Below are positions 12,386 through 19,261 of a stretch of 21,188 nucleotides of DNA, in pieces. The notes under the pieces are model-generated. The model was given only the letters and a program-made list of their open reading frames with translations, made no database searches and was not told the DNA's origin. Made by a program: the position numbers and the translations under genes. Source of the stretch: a virus; the IMG/VR virus record IMGVR_UViG_3300029448_000172, positions 1 through 21,188 of that record, one strand, 5' to 3'. Numbering within the stretch: position 1 is the first letter of the stretch; each line of letters opens with the position of its first letter.

Positions 12386-13192
12386 ATGTTTGTAATAGAC
12401 AGAACAACTGGACTAGGTGGTAGTGATGCTAATAGAATATGGCACAACCAAAACCTTTCAGAATTATGGAGAGTAAAAACTAAAAGAGATACAGAACAAG
12501 ATTTGTCTGATGTATTTAGAGTGCAACTTGGAATACATACTGAATCATTTCATTTGGAATGGTTAGCTAAGACAAGGTTTGCTGGTAGTATATTAACTAG
12601 ACCAACAGAAGTAAAGAAGGGTAGGTATAGAAACATACCTATGTATGGACACCTTGATGCTAAAGTAGATGGTGTAATACTAGAGTGTAAACACAGTAAT
12701 GCAAGAGCAACTGTTGAACACAAAGCTAGATACTATGCACCACAACTACATCATTACATGAAACTATTCAACCAAGAATGGTGTTACTTATCTGTCATAC
12801 TTGGCAATGATGATCCTAAAGTAGTCCAAGTAAAATGGAATGATAGCTTCTACGAAAGACTAATTGCAAAGATGAAAAGGTTTTGGTTGTTTGTAGAGAA
12901 TGATAAAGAACCACCTCTATCTTATGGCAAGGATGGTAGTGATATCAAAGCAGAACAAGAAGTACTTGTAGATGGTATGAAAGATTATCTTGAGTTTGAT
13001 AATAAATTATACAAGAGCCTTGATGGTATGATGAATCAATATCAAGGTGCTGTATCTAGCTTCGAAGAAACGAAGAAGAAGATGAAGTTACTTGTACCTA
13101 AGGATGCTAGAAGATGTGAGTTTCCTAACAGTAATTATGTAATAACACGCAACAAGAAAGGTACACTTGTTGTCAAAACAAAAGGAGAATGA
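12386..13192 (+). CDS. YqaJ-type recombination exonuclease
   Basis: 268 residues from the ATG at 12386 (MFVIDR), preferred over the ATG at 12380 because GGAG at 12375-12378 is then 7 bases away instead of 1. It carries the YqaJ/lambda-exonuclease signature: GIGG-like GLGGSDA at residues 9-15, GHLDAKVDG near 88-96 and LECK near 99-102, which supply the Asp and the E-x-K of the PD-(D/E)XK nuclease. Such enzymes degrade one strand of duplex ends to give ssDNA. The ERF annealing protein and SSB downstream complete a Red-like recombination set. The C-terminal third is helical and binds nothing recognisable. Confidence 0.88.
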   Translation: MFVIDRTTGLGGSDANRIWHNQNLSELWRVKTKRDTEQDLSDVFRVQLGIHTESFHLEWLAKTRFAGSILTRPTEVKKGRYRNIPMYGHLDAKVDGVILECKHSNARATVEHKARYYAPQLHHYMKLFNQEWCYLSVILGNDDPKVVQVKWNDSFYERLIAKMKRFWLFVENDKEPPLSYGKDGSDIKAEQEVLVDGMKDYLEFDNKLYKSLDGMMNQYQGAVSSFEETKKKMKLLVPKDARRCEFPNSNYVITRNKKGTLVVKTKGE

Positions 13193-13307
13193 ACATGAAG
13201 TACTGTAAAATATGTAGTTCTATAGCAGTAATAAAAGAAAAAGAAACAGAATTTTATTGTGCAAAATGTTATTTAATTAAACAAAAAAAGGAGAATGAAC
13301 ATGAAGT
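13180..13307 (+). repeat. 22-base direct repeat of a ribosome site and start codon
   Basis: Identical 22-base copies at 13180-13201 and 13286-13307, each made of AAAAGGAG, a spacer and the first codons ATGAAGT. Each copy starts a different small gene. Confidence 0.85.
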
Positions 13308-13341
13308 TTACGTTAAAAGAAATAATACTAATGTGGGATAA
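13195..13341 (+). CDS. 48-residue zinc-ribbon protein
   Basis: MKYCKICSSIAVIKEKE followed by FYCAKCYL gives a CxxC...CxxC four-Cys zinc site (residues 4, 7, 22, 25) in a very short protein. The start has an AAAAGGAG ribosome site 7 bases upstream. It overlaps the next small gene by 41 bases in another frame. The role is unknown; phages often carry such single-ribbon proteins for binding nucleic acid or other proteins. Confidence 0.65.
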   Translation: MKYCKICSSIAVIKEKETEFYCAKCYLIKQKKENEHEVYVKRNNTNVG

Positions 13342-13432
13342 AACTTACAACGAAAATATGTGTGAGAAATATTCAGGATTTATTAACAACTTAATAGTGG
13401 AGTATGACAATGCCAGAAAAGACAAAGAGTAA
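13301..13432 (+). CDS. 43-residue unknown protein
   Basis: Starts at the ATG at 13301 behind AAAAGGAG. The sequence begins MKFTLKEIILMWDKTYNENM and ends VEYDNARKDKE. It reads as a small helical peptide. The start region is a copy of the one used by the preceding gene (22 identical bases), so it may have arisen by duplication of a ribosome-binding module. It overlaps the ERF gene start by 23 bases. No family recognised. Confidence 0.5.
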   Translation: MKFTLKEIILMWDKTYNENMCEKYSGFINNLIVEYDNARKDKE

Positions 13433-14030
13433 ACCAGACTTTGATCAAGATTTATTTAACCTATTGCATGATGTGAATAATCCATATAAAAGTTCTGAGA
13501 ATCCTCACTTCAAAAATAAGTTTGCTGATTTATTGAGTTGTCTAAAGACAGTTAAGCCAGCACTAAAGGATAACAACTTTGCATTACAACAAGTAATAAA
13601 ACAACTTGAAGGTGGTGGGTCTGTATTACAAACTAATCTTATACACATATCTGGTAAAGTAGTTTGTGATGGTGGCATACCACTAGTATCTAAAGATGCA
13701 AATGATCCACAGAAACTTGGTGGTTCTATTACATATGCTAGACGATATGGTTTGTGTGCATTACTTGGTGTAGTAGGTGATCCAGATGATGATGGTAATT
13801 TATCTAGTAAACCAGATACTTCACCTAAAGCATTAGAAAGATTAAAGAAAGATTACTATGCTGAGATACAAGAAGCAGTAGACAAAACTATGCTTGATGA
13901 GTTGTATCTTACATACAAAGATGAAATCAATGAATTAGATAAAGAAGAAAAGAAATGGTTTCATGATGCTTACAAAGAGCAAGTTAAATTAATGAAAGAA
14001 AGGAAGGAAAAAGATGCAGACATTAGCTGA
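13410..14030 (+). CDS. erf: ERF-family ssDNA annealing protein
   Basis: 206 residues. The ATG at 13410 is preferred to 13404 because the GTGGAG ribosome site is 7 bases from it. The conserved ERF region is complete: NPHFKNKFADLLSCLKTVKPAL at the start, then LQTNLIHISGKVV, KLGGSITYARRYGLCALLGV and DPDDDGN at the end of the core. ERF proteins form rings on ssDNA and anneal complementary strands, working with the exonuclease coded just upstream. The last 70 residues are charged and helical, a normal variable tail. It overlaps the SSB gene by 17 bases. Confidence 0.92.
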   Translation: MPEKTKSKPDFDQDLFNLLHDVNNPYKSSENPHFKNKFADLLSCLKTVKPALKDNNFALQQVIKQLEGGGSVLQTNLIHISGKVVCDGGIPLVSKDANDPQKLGGSITYARRYGLCALLGVVGDPDDDGNLSSKPDTSPKALERLKKDYYAEIQEAVDKTMLDELYLTYKDEINELDKEEKKWFHDAYKEQVKLMKERKEKDADIS

Positions 14031-14364
14031 AGTAACTATACTAGGACATTGTGCAGTAGATCCAGAACGTATGAAGAATGAAGAATACTGCAAGTTAGTT
14101 GTAACTCATAACTCTGGTAGTAAAGACAATCGTAAAGCACATCACCATAAGATAAGTGTGTTTGATCCTTACAAAACAAACTTTGTAATGGAGTACATTA
14201 AGAAAGGTATGATTGTTTTTATCAAAGGTGAGTTACAATATTCTAAGTTAGATGATGGCACATACTACACAAGTATTGTATGTGGTAGATTCGATAGTAG
14301 AATAGAACTATGTGAGAAGAAAGATAGTGCTGGTGTTAAGGATGATGACGCACCACCATTCTAA
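14014..14364 (+). CDS. ssb: Single-stranded DNA-binding protein
   Basis: 116 residues with GGAAGG 6 bases before the ATG. The OB-fold pattern is visible: AEVTILGHCAVDPE at the N-terminus, KLVVTHNSG, HHHKISVFDPYKTNFVMEYIKKGMIVFIKGELQYSKLDDGTYY, then a polar linker. It ends in DDDAPPF, the acidic tip by which bacterial-type SSB recruits replication and repair proteins. Shorter than E. coli SSB because the linker is reduced. It is coded directly after its probable partner ERF. Confidence 0.88.
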   Translation: MQTLAEVTILGHCAVDPERMKNEEYCKLVVTHNSGSKDNRKAHHHKISVFDPYKTNFVMEYIKKGMIVFIKGELQYSKLDDGTYYTSIVCGRFDSRIELCEKKDSAGVKDDDAPPF

Positions 14365-14569
14365 TATATGTAATGAATTAAGACAGGCTAGAACATCTAA
14401 CTGTTTAACGTACTTAGATGTTTCTAATCTGTCTGGTTTATCTATATCAACAATAGTAAATTCTGAAAGAAAGATTCCATCTTTGAGAACTGTAATGTGT
14501 TTAAGTAAAGTATACAAATTAAAGATAGATTTTACAGATTATCAAAAAGGTAATATAGTATATCTCTAG
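14342..14569 (+). CDS. Small Cro/C1-type helix-turn-helix protein
   Basis: 75 residues if it starts at the ATG pair at 14342/14345; a GTG at 14312 is open in the same frame but has no ribosome site. The segment LRQARTSNCLTYLDVSNLSGLSISTIVNSERKIPSLRTVMCLSKVY is a clear XRE-type helix-turn-helix (LR.AR...LT...V....G.S.S.I...E.....P.L.T...L...). It is the second candidate repressor in the early block. Its targets are unknown; the dyad in the 12333-12361 promoter is one possibility. It overlaps the SSB gene end by 23 bases. Confidence 0.72.
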   Translation: MMTHHHSNICNELRQARTSNCLTYLDVSNLSGLSISTIVNSERKIPSLRTVMCLSKVYKLKIDFTDYQKGNIVYL

Positions 14570-14578
14570 GAGGGTACT

Positions 14579-14830
14579 ATGTTTGATGATGCATGGAAAG
14601 CATCAGACCTTAAAAAAAGATGTAGATATTGTGAGAAGCCTGCAGTAAAATGGAAAGGTGGTAAGTATTATTGTAAGGATTGTTATAAAGATGTAATAGT
14701 TAAAGGAATTAAAAAAAAGAAATTTCAGCACCCCCCTACAAGACAAGGGGGTGATGATAATTTCGTAGCCAAAGTTAGTAAGAAGAAAAAGAAAACATAT
14801 AAAGTAAAGAATTTAAAATTTGTGAGGTAA
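14579..14830 (+). CDS. Basic zinc-ribbon protein
   Basis: 83 residues behind a GGAGG ribosome site. The N-terminal CRYCEKPAVKWKGGKYYCKDC segment holds two CxxC pairs (residues 15, 18, 32, 35), forming a zinc ribbon. The rest is Lys-rich, including KGIKKKKFQ and KVSKKKKKTYKVKN. A nucleic-acid-binding role is inferred. The gene contains an internal GC hairpin (14729-14753) unusual for this genome. The next gene starts one base after the stop. Confidence 0.7.
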   Translation: MFDDAWKASDLKKRCRYCEKPAVKWKGGKYYCKDCYKDVIVKGIKKKKFQHPPTRQGGDDNFVAKVSKKKKKTYKVKNLKFVR

Positions 14831-14831
14831 T

Positions 14832-15275
14832 ATGATTGAAGATTTAATAGATGAGTTAGTAAGAGATGAAGGTACAGTTCGTAATGATAGACAAAGACAT
14901 ATAGTTTATAAATGTCCTGCCGGATTATATACCATAGGATATGGAATTGAAATAGAACAACATGGTCTATCAGAAAAAGAAGCTAGGTTATTGTTACAAC
15001 AAAGAGTTCAAGATGTAATAGATGAAGTAAACAATAACTATCCGTTTATGAGAACACAACCAGTTCCAATACAAAGAGCAATCTATAACATGGCATACAA
15101 TCTAGGTATAACTAGACTAAGTAAGTTTAAGAAAATGATTGCTGCAATAGAATCTGGTAACTATGATCAAGCTGGTGAAGAAGCAAAAGATAGCCAATGG
15201 TATAATCAAGTTGGTAATAGAGCAGAAAGAATAATTATGTTGCTAAAAGAAGCTGGACAAAAGTTTTACGATTAG
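14832..15275 (+). CDS. Endolysin, GH24 (T4-type) lysozyme
   Basis: 147 residues, typical for the family. The active-site region reads RDEGTVRN (Glu13), then YKCPAGLYTIGYG with Cys28 and Thr34. In T4 lysozyme the triad is Glu11-Asp20-Thr26; here the Asp position is Cys, a variant seen in many CPAG-type phage lysozymes. Further family motifs are YNMAYNLG, which has Ala where QRALV.FAFN is usual, and a C-terminal GLxxRR-like NRAERIIML. No signal peptide or N-terminal anchor is present, so it needs a holin to reach the peptidoglycan. It is the last gene of the rightward block, facing the holin gene coded on the other strand. Confidence 0.9.
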   Translation: MIEDLIDELVRDEGTVRNDRQRHIVYKCPAGLYTIGYGIEIEQHGLSEKEARLLLQQRVQDVIDEVNNNYPFMRTQPVPIQRAIYNMAYNLGITRLSKFKKMIAAIESGNYDQAGEEAKDSQWYNQVGNRAERIIMLLKEAGQKFYD

Positions 15276-15447
15276 ATAAAATCTTGTAGCGACTAGATAA
15301 TTATAACCAAAACAACTGTGTTTATGGGGATAAGTTACTGATGTTGTAGTTAGGGTCTAGTCGCACAAAAGCCTAGTTTTCTGGGATTTTTAAATCCATT
15401 TAAATGACCGTAGAGTGCCAGTAAATAATGTTGGCTTATGATTATAC
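15276..15447. promoter_or_regulatory. Convergent junction with dyad elements
   Basis: 172 bases where the rightward and leftward operons meet tail to tail. GCGACTAGA (15289-15297) pairs perfectly with TCTAGTCGC (15356-15364) around a 58-base loop that itself holds ACAAC/GTTGT. GGATTT-TT-AAATCC lies at 15384-15397. Terminators would be expected here, but there is no stem followed directly by a long T-run on either strand. The element may act as a bidirectional transcription barrier or as an RNA processing site. Confidence 0.45.
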
Positions 15448-15837
15448 CTAGCTTTTAGGAATCTTGGTATCAGTTTTCTTTAACTTGTCAAAACTCCTGA
15501 GTCCACCGAGTCCTAGCAATCCGAGCAACAACGGCATCATGACCGTCATGTCAGCTTGTGGTATTATTATACCAAACCCAGCACAGATTGGTGAGACCAT
15601 GAAATTAATTCCTAACGATATTGCACAGATCCAACCGACTAATGGTCGCCATGATGATTGAAACCAGTTACCTTTTGCTTCAGCTTTGTTAACTTCTATC
15701 TGTTGTAATGATAATTGTTGTGCGTGTTTCTCTGCCATAGTAGATAGGTCATGTGCAAGTTGTGCTTGTTTATCTTTATCTCTGACAAACTTGCCAATGA
15801 GTTTAGTTGCAGGTCCGATTAGTGCTGTCAATGCCAT
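15448..15837 (-). CDS. Holin, three-segment GTA/phage type
   Basis: 129 residues. It has a hydrophobic N-terminal part (ALTALIGPATKLIGKFV), an amphipathic Gln-rich helix AEKHAQQLSLQQIEVNKAEA, then NWFQSSWRPLVGWICAISLG and two membrane spans at about 65-84 and 95-112. The WRPLVGW motif before the membrane segments is characteristic of the 3TM holin family (GTA_holin_3TM). It would form membrane lesions that release the endolysin. It overlaps the next gene upstream by 35 bases and is the last gene of the leftward tail-lysis operon. Confidence 0.82.
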   Translation of the reverse strand: MALTALIGPATKLIGKFVRDKDKQAQLAHDLSTMAEKHAQQLSLQQIEVNKAEAKGNWFQSSWRPLVGWICAISLGINFMVSPICAGFGIIIPQADMTVMMPLLLGLLGLGGLRSFDKLKKTDTKIPKS

Positions 15838-16468
15838 TTGGATTCTCCTTTACAATTATGTGTGTATTTTTATATTCTAGTATATCTAGCTGTTGTTCTA
15901 TCAAAGCATACTCATGCCCTTCGTTCATACATATCATGTAGTACTTTGGTTTAAATACCATACACTCAGCAGTATCAAGTGCATCTGCTACTGTTACATA
16001 TACAATAGCTATAAGAAATACAATTACTAACACTATTGTTATACCTATTGATGCAGTCTTAAGCATTTGCATTTGTTCTTTTTGTCTTTTCATTTGTGCT
16101 TGTTTGATTTTCTTTTTTCTTTCTTTGATTTGATCAAGCCTACGTTTACGTTCTGTTAATATTTCTGTCCAAGTGTTAGGTCCGAATCGCATATTAACTA
16201 AACTTCGAATCTCCATCAACTGTTCTTGTGCTAACTTAGCATCTATTACACTTTGTGCAACTGTCGATATACCTAACTGTTCTGTAATATTACTATTAGA
16301 ATCTTTGATTCTTTGCTTTTCTATTTCTTGTTGACCAGAAAATAATTCATCAATCTGTTTTGCAATACCACCTATATCTTGGCAAGTATTAATATTATCT
16401 TTTATAAACTTAGTAGCGGATCTTACAAGTGCTATACCACTTAGTACAGCAGTAACTGGCTCAACCAT
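15803..16468 (-). CDS. Membrane coiled-coil protein of unknown function
   Basis: 221 residues. The N-terminus (MVEPVTAVLSGIALVRSATKF) and a central VNMRFGPNTWTEILTERKRR motif recur in proteins I have seen in marine phages, but no function is known to me. A strongly basic helix (about 105-135) leads into one membrane span at 139-160 and a short Cys-containing C-terminal part. It lies upstream of the holin with GAAGGAG before the start, and it overlaps the holin gene. A lysis role (spanin or holin regulator) or a virion role are both possible. Confidence 0.65.
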   Translation of the reverse strand: MVEPVTAVLSGIALVRSATKFIKDNINTCQDIGGIAKQIDELFSGQQEIEKQRIKDSNSNITEQLGISTVAQSVIDAKLAQEQLMEIRSLVNMRFGPNTWTEILTERKRRLDQIKERKKKIKQAQMKRQKEQMQMLKTASIGITIVLVIVFLIAIVYVTVADALDTAECMVFKPKYYMICMNEGHEYALIEQQLDILEYKNTHIIVKENPNGIDSTNRTCN

Positions 16469-16560
16469 AACATCAGAAGCTCCTTCTCTTTGGTGGTCTC
16501 CCTCTTTTTCTTTTACTGTTAAAAATAGAAAGTATTTTTGTTTTGATTTTTATATATAAT
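16469..16560. other. Gap between tail and lysis genes
   Basis: 92 AT-rich bases. Apart from the GAAGGAG ribosome site of the gene starting at 16468, I see no convincing promoter or terminator. Confidence 0.4.
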
Positions 16561-17082
16561 TTAAGCAACTTTAAACCCACCAAAAAAACATGATTCATAA
16601 TACGTAGACATCCAGGGGGAATAAGAACTTTCATCTGAATTACAATATACTGCTAACCAATCACTACTTCCGTTCATTGCTACTACTGCTGAACAATACC
16701 CTGAGTGTTGTCTATCTCTAGTATAACCAGAACTTTGTTCGTTACCACTATACGACCAGCCAGTTACTATGGTACTAGAACTATTTTTATATACTTGAAT
16801 CCTAGTGTGATTAATTCTATCTGTTGTACCTCCATATATTTCTATATTACAATAGATATAATAATTACCAGCTACGTTTGGTGTAAACTTATATGTGCTA
16901 TTATCATAACAACTACCTACATTAGTTATCACTTCGTCTATTGGCATGATAACATATGTATTATCTGAAAAGTTATAGTCAGCACTTCTCCTTGCATGAA
17001 AGTAAGGTTGATTACTTGCACCAGCAGAAGCCTTTAATAACCCTGATTGTCTATCTGTATTAGATGCAACAATACCTGTCAT
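16561..17082 (-). CDS. C1q-like tail protein, copy 3
   Basis: 173 residues and the most diverged of three tandem paralogues. It starts MTGIVASN with SGLLKASAG, then has SCYDNSTYKFTPNVAGNYYIY, the hallmark of a C1q/TNF-type jelly roll (Y..ST.KFTP..AG.Y.I), and ends FFGGFKVA. Such domains sit at the tips of phage fibres or short tails and bind surface ligands. Its ATG overlaps the stop of copy 2 (ATGA). Several Cys residues are conserved among the copies. Receptor binding is inferred. Confidence 0.7.
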   Translation of the reverse strand: MTGIVASNTDRQSGLLKASAGASNQPYFHARRSADYNFSDNTYVIMPIDEVITNVGSCYDNSTYKFTPNVAGNYYIYCNIEIYGGTTDRINHTRIQVYKNSSSTIVTGWSYSGNEQSSGYTRDRQHSGYCSAVVAMNGSSDWLAVYCNSDESSYSPWMSTYYESCFFGGFKVA

Positions 17083-17630
17083 ATTTTATATCCTCCAAAG
17101 TATGAACCATAGTATGCTTGACCAGCACCCCACAACCTTGCATAACTAGATGTTTGGTTTACCTTACACCAACATTCTACATAATCTGAAGTACCATTAA
17201 ATTCTTTTACTCCTTGTATAATTATATGATGGTCTCTATCTCTATCATACCCATCACTTTGAAACCCAGCATCATATGAATCACTTGTCATTTGATATTC
17301 ATTGCCATTAAATCTAAGTTGAGCATCAAAAGTATCTCCTCTATCTTGATATTCTCCCATAAAACATTTAGCAAATATAAAATACTTACCAGCTTTGTTT
17401 GGTGTAAATCTATAATTAGAAGATGAATCATAACAACTATCTGTATCTATATATTCACCATTAAATGCACCTTTAGTCCAAACATTATCTGATAAAGCAG
17501 TAGAACATGAATCTCCACTACAATCTAAGGCTCCACGTTGAGCAAAAAATGCTGGTGTATTACCTCCAACTGGTATTGTTTTTATTAATCCTGATGTTAA
17601 TCCAATATTATTTGATATTATTCCTGACAT
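17079..17630 (-). CDS. C1q-like tail protein, copy 2
   Basis: 183 residues. It shares with copy 1 the N-terminal MSGIIS...SGLIK....GGNTPAFFA.RGA pattern, the middle SCYDSSSNYRFTPNKAGKYFIFAKC and the C-terminal FGGYKI ending. The conserved SGL(I/M)K start may be a docking segment onto a common tail part, and the jelly-roll region is likely to bind ligand. Equal length and same strand point to duplication within the operon, followed by divergence of the surface loops. Confidence 0.7.
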   Translation of the reverse strand: MSGIISNNIGLTSGLIKTIPVGGNTPAFFAQRGALDCSGDSCSTALSDNVWTKGAFNGEYIDTDSCYDSSSNYRFTPNKAGKYFIFAKCFMGEYQDRGDTFDAQLRFNGNEYQMTSDSYDAGFQSDGYDRDRDHHIIIQGVKEFNGTSDYVECWCKVNQTSSYARLWGAGQAYYGSYFGGYKI

Positions 17631-17632
17631 AA

Positions 17633-18184
17633 TTAACCTAATTTATATCCTAAAAATTGAGATGGTCTATACGTATTAGTATTGTTACCTCCAGCTATTA
17701 TAGGTAAACCAGTTGTTACATTTAATTTCCAATACACACTAACGTAATCAGATGTGCCATTAAAAGTTTGTATAATTGAACATCTTGACGTACATTCTGA
17801 ATCATAGGTATATCCACCACTTTGATTTCCTTCATGTGTAACACCAGCAATAACAGTAGAACCATTAAATCTTATTTCAAAAACACTATTTACAAATCTA
17901 TCTGTGTGACATCTAAGGTGACCTTGTGCAAATATAAAATAATCACCTGCTACATTAGGTGTAAACTTGTAAGTACTTGGATCATAACAACCATCACTAT
18001 CATATTCTTCGTGATTATATGCGGCAACTGCATAAGTATTGTCAGCTATTTGGTCTCTACAATTATCTCCAGAACAACTATCTGCTCCTCGATATGCACA
18101 AAAAGCTGGTGTGTTTCCTCCAGCAGATAGAGCCTTCATTAATCCTGAAGACCTTGATAATCCGGGTGCTATGATTCCTGACAT
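17633..18184 (-). CDS. C1q-like tail protein, copy 1
   Basis: 183 residues. The start MSGIIAPGLSRSSGLMKALS is followed by GGNTPAFCAYRGAD, then GCYDPSTYKFTPNVAGDYFIFAQ, and the protein ends FLGYKLG. This is the most upstream of the three paralogues. Together they occupy 1.6 kb directly downstream of the tail-fibre genes. Family evidence is the KFTPNVAG.Y.I strand motif and the C-terminal GYK strand, both typical of C1q-like domains. Exact virion location is unknown. Confidence 0.7.
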   Translation of the reverse strand: MSGIIAPGLSRSSGLMKALSAGGNTPAFCAYRGADSCSGDNCRDQIADNTYAVAAYNHEEYDSDGCYDPSTYKFTPNVAGDYFIFAQGHLRCHTDRFVNSVFEIRFNGSTVIAGVTHEGNQSGGYTYDSECTSRCSIIQTFNGTSDYVSVYWKLNVTTGLPIIAGGNNTNTYRPSQFLGYKLG

Positions 18185-18517
18185 TTATCCCTCATAATAA
18201 AAGAAAGCTTTAATCTCATCATCTGTTAAACCTAAAGCTTTTAATTTATTTTTAGCATTTGTTTGATGCGTTGCTTTTGCACTTTCAAAATCTGTAATTG
18301 TTTTTTGTAAAGCTTCAGCTTGAGTCTTGTATGTATTTAACGTAGTAATCGTAGGTTTATCTACACCACTTATTGTCCATTTAGTAATAGTTATACCTGA
18401 CCCATCATCTTGCATTTCTACATTTGAATCACCATCACTTGTTGTAGAAAAACGTATCGCACCACTATAACCTTTATCAGCACAATAAGCTCTAACTTGA
18501 TCTGACATTCTTGCCAT
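18185..18517 (-). CDS. Small tail protein, possibly fibre-assembly type
   Basis: 110 residues from the ATG at 18517, which has AGGAG 6 bases upstream. The N-terminal half is beta-rich (AIRFSTTSDGDSNVEMQDDG, ITKWTISGVDKPTI), the C-terminal half a helix ending NKLKALGLTDDEIKAFF. The order of a short beta region, a KPTI turn and a helical KALGLT-DEI end resembles XkdW or tail-fibre-assembly chaperone-like proteins. The match is loose. It lies between fibre genes, consistent with an accessory role. Confidence 0.5.
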   Translation of the reverse strand: MARMSDQVRAYCADKGYSGAIRFSTTSDGDSNVEMQDDGSGITITKWTISGVDKPTITTLNTYKTQAEALQKTITDFESAKATHQTNAKNKLKALGLTDDEIKAFFYYEG

Positions 18518-18526
18518 TGTTACTCC

Positions 18527-18856
18527 TTATCTAGTTTGATCTAGATAACTCACAGTAACATCTACGTTACCTGAACTAGCTAGTTGAACACAAAGATGGT
18601 CTTCATCTTCAATTACAAACTTATCATTAAATACAAATGTTTCATTTGCTCCTACTGCTTGGTCTGATAGTAATTCATAATCAGTACCACCACCACCATC
18701 ATCAATAAACATATCGAAAGTTTCTGCAGCTCCTGCAGTTTCCGTTACGATTACTGATATGATTGTGTAAGTATGACCATTCACACCATTCAGCACCACA
18801 CTTTCAGAGTTTGTAACTCCTGCATTTAAAGATACTTTCAGTTGTTCTGCCGCCAT
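18527..18856 (-). CDS. Small beta-sandwich structural protein
   Basis: 109 residues, almost entirely beta: LKVSLNAGVTNSESVVLNGV, HTYTIISVIVTETAG, TFDMFIDDGGGG and VDVTVSYLDQTR. Such small beta-sandwich proteins are common in the fibre region of marine phages and may be tail or decoration components. The start at 18856 has GGAGG 6 bases upstream. No precise family named. Confidence 0.55.
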   Translation of the reverse strand: MAAEQLKVSLNAGVTNSESVVLNGVNGHTYTIISVIVTETAGAAETFDMFIDDGGGGTDYELLSDQAVGANETFVFNDKFVIEDEDHLCVQLASSGNVDVTVSYLDQTR

Positions 18857-18868
18857 TTTTACCTCCTG

Positions 18869-19252
18869 TTAAAATCCAAATACTATTGCTTTACCTGTAG
18901 ATGAAACACTACTATCCATACTACCTTGAACACTAACTCTGCCAGTACCATTAGGAATTAAATTAATATTTCCATTAGATACAGAAACTACATTCTGTCC
19001 ATTAACATCAAGCGATCCTCCCAACTGAGGACTCGTATCGCCTACTAAATCTGTAGTGACTGTACCAAATTCTAAAGCACTAGCACCACTATTAACTTTT
19101 ATAAATTTTCCTGCTTGTCCTGATACTGAGGTAAGACCTGTACCTCCACTTGCTACTGCCAGACCATCTGTTATGGTAAGGGTTTGTCCTGTAGGCACAG
19201 TAACCGTACTGCCACTTTGTCCTGCTATTTGATCTACTTTTATTTGAGCCAT
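18869..19252 (-). CDS. Small fibre-like protein with LGGSLDVNG module
   Basis: 127 residues, rich in Gly, Ser and Thr. It contains GLAVASGGTGLTSVSGQAG, a repeat class frequent in phage fibres, and then a module TSPQLGGSLDVNGQNVVSVS followed by NGNINLIPNGTGRVSV. The same module occurs near the C-terminus of the large tail fibre coded just upstream, so the two probably share a structural element, or this gene arose from a fragment of the fibre. GGAG lies about 5-6 bases before the ATG. Confidence 0.65.
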   Translation of the reverse strand: MAQIKVDQIAGQSGSTVTVPTGQTLTITDGLAVASGGTGLTSVSGQAGKFIKVNSGASALEFGTVTTDLVGDTSPQLGGSLDVNGQNVVSVSNGNINLIPNGTGRVSVQGSMDSSVSSTGKAIVFGF

Positions 19253-19261
19253 ATTATCTCC

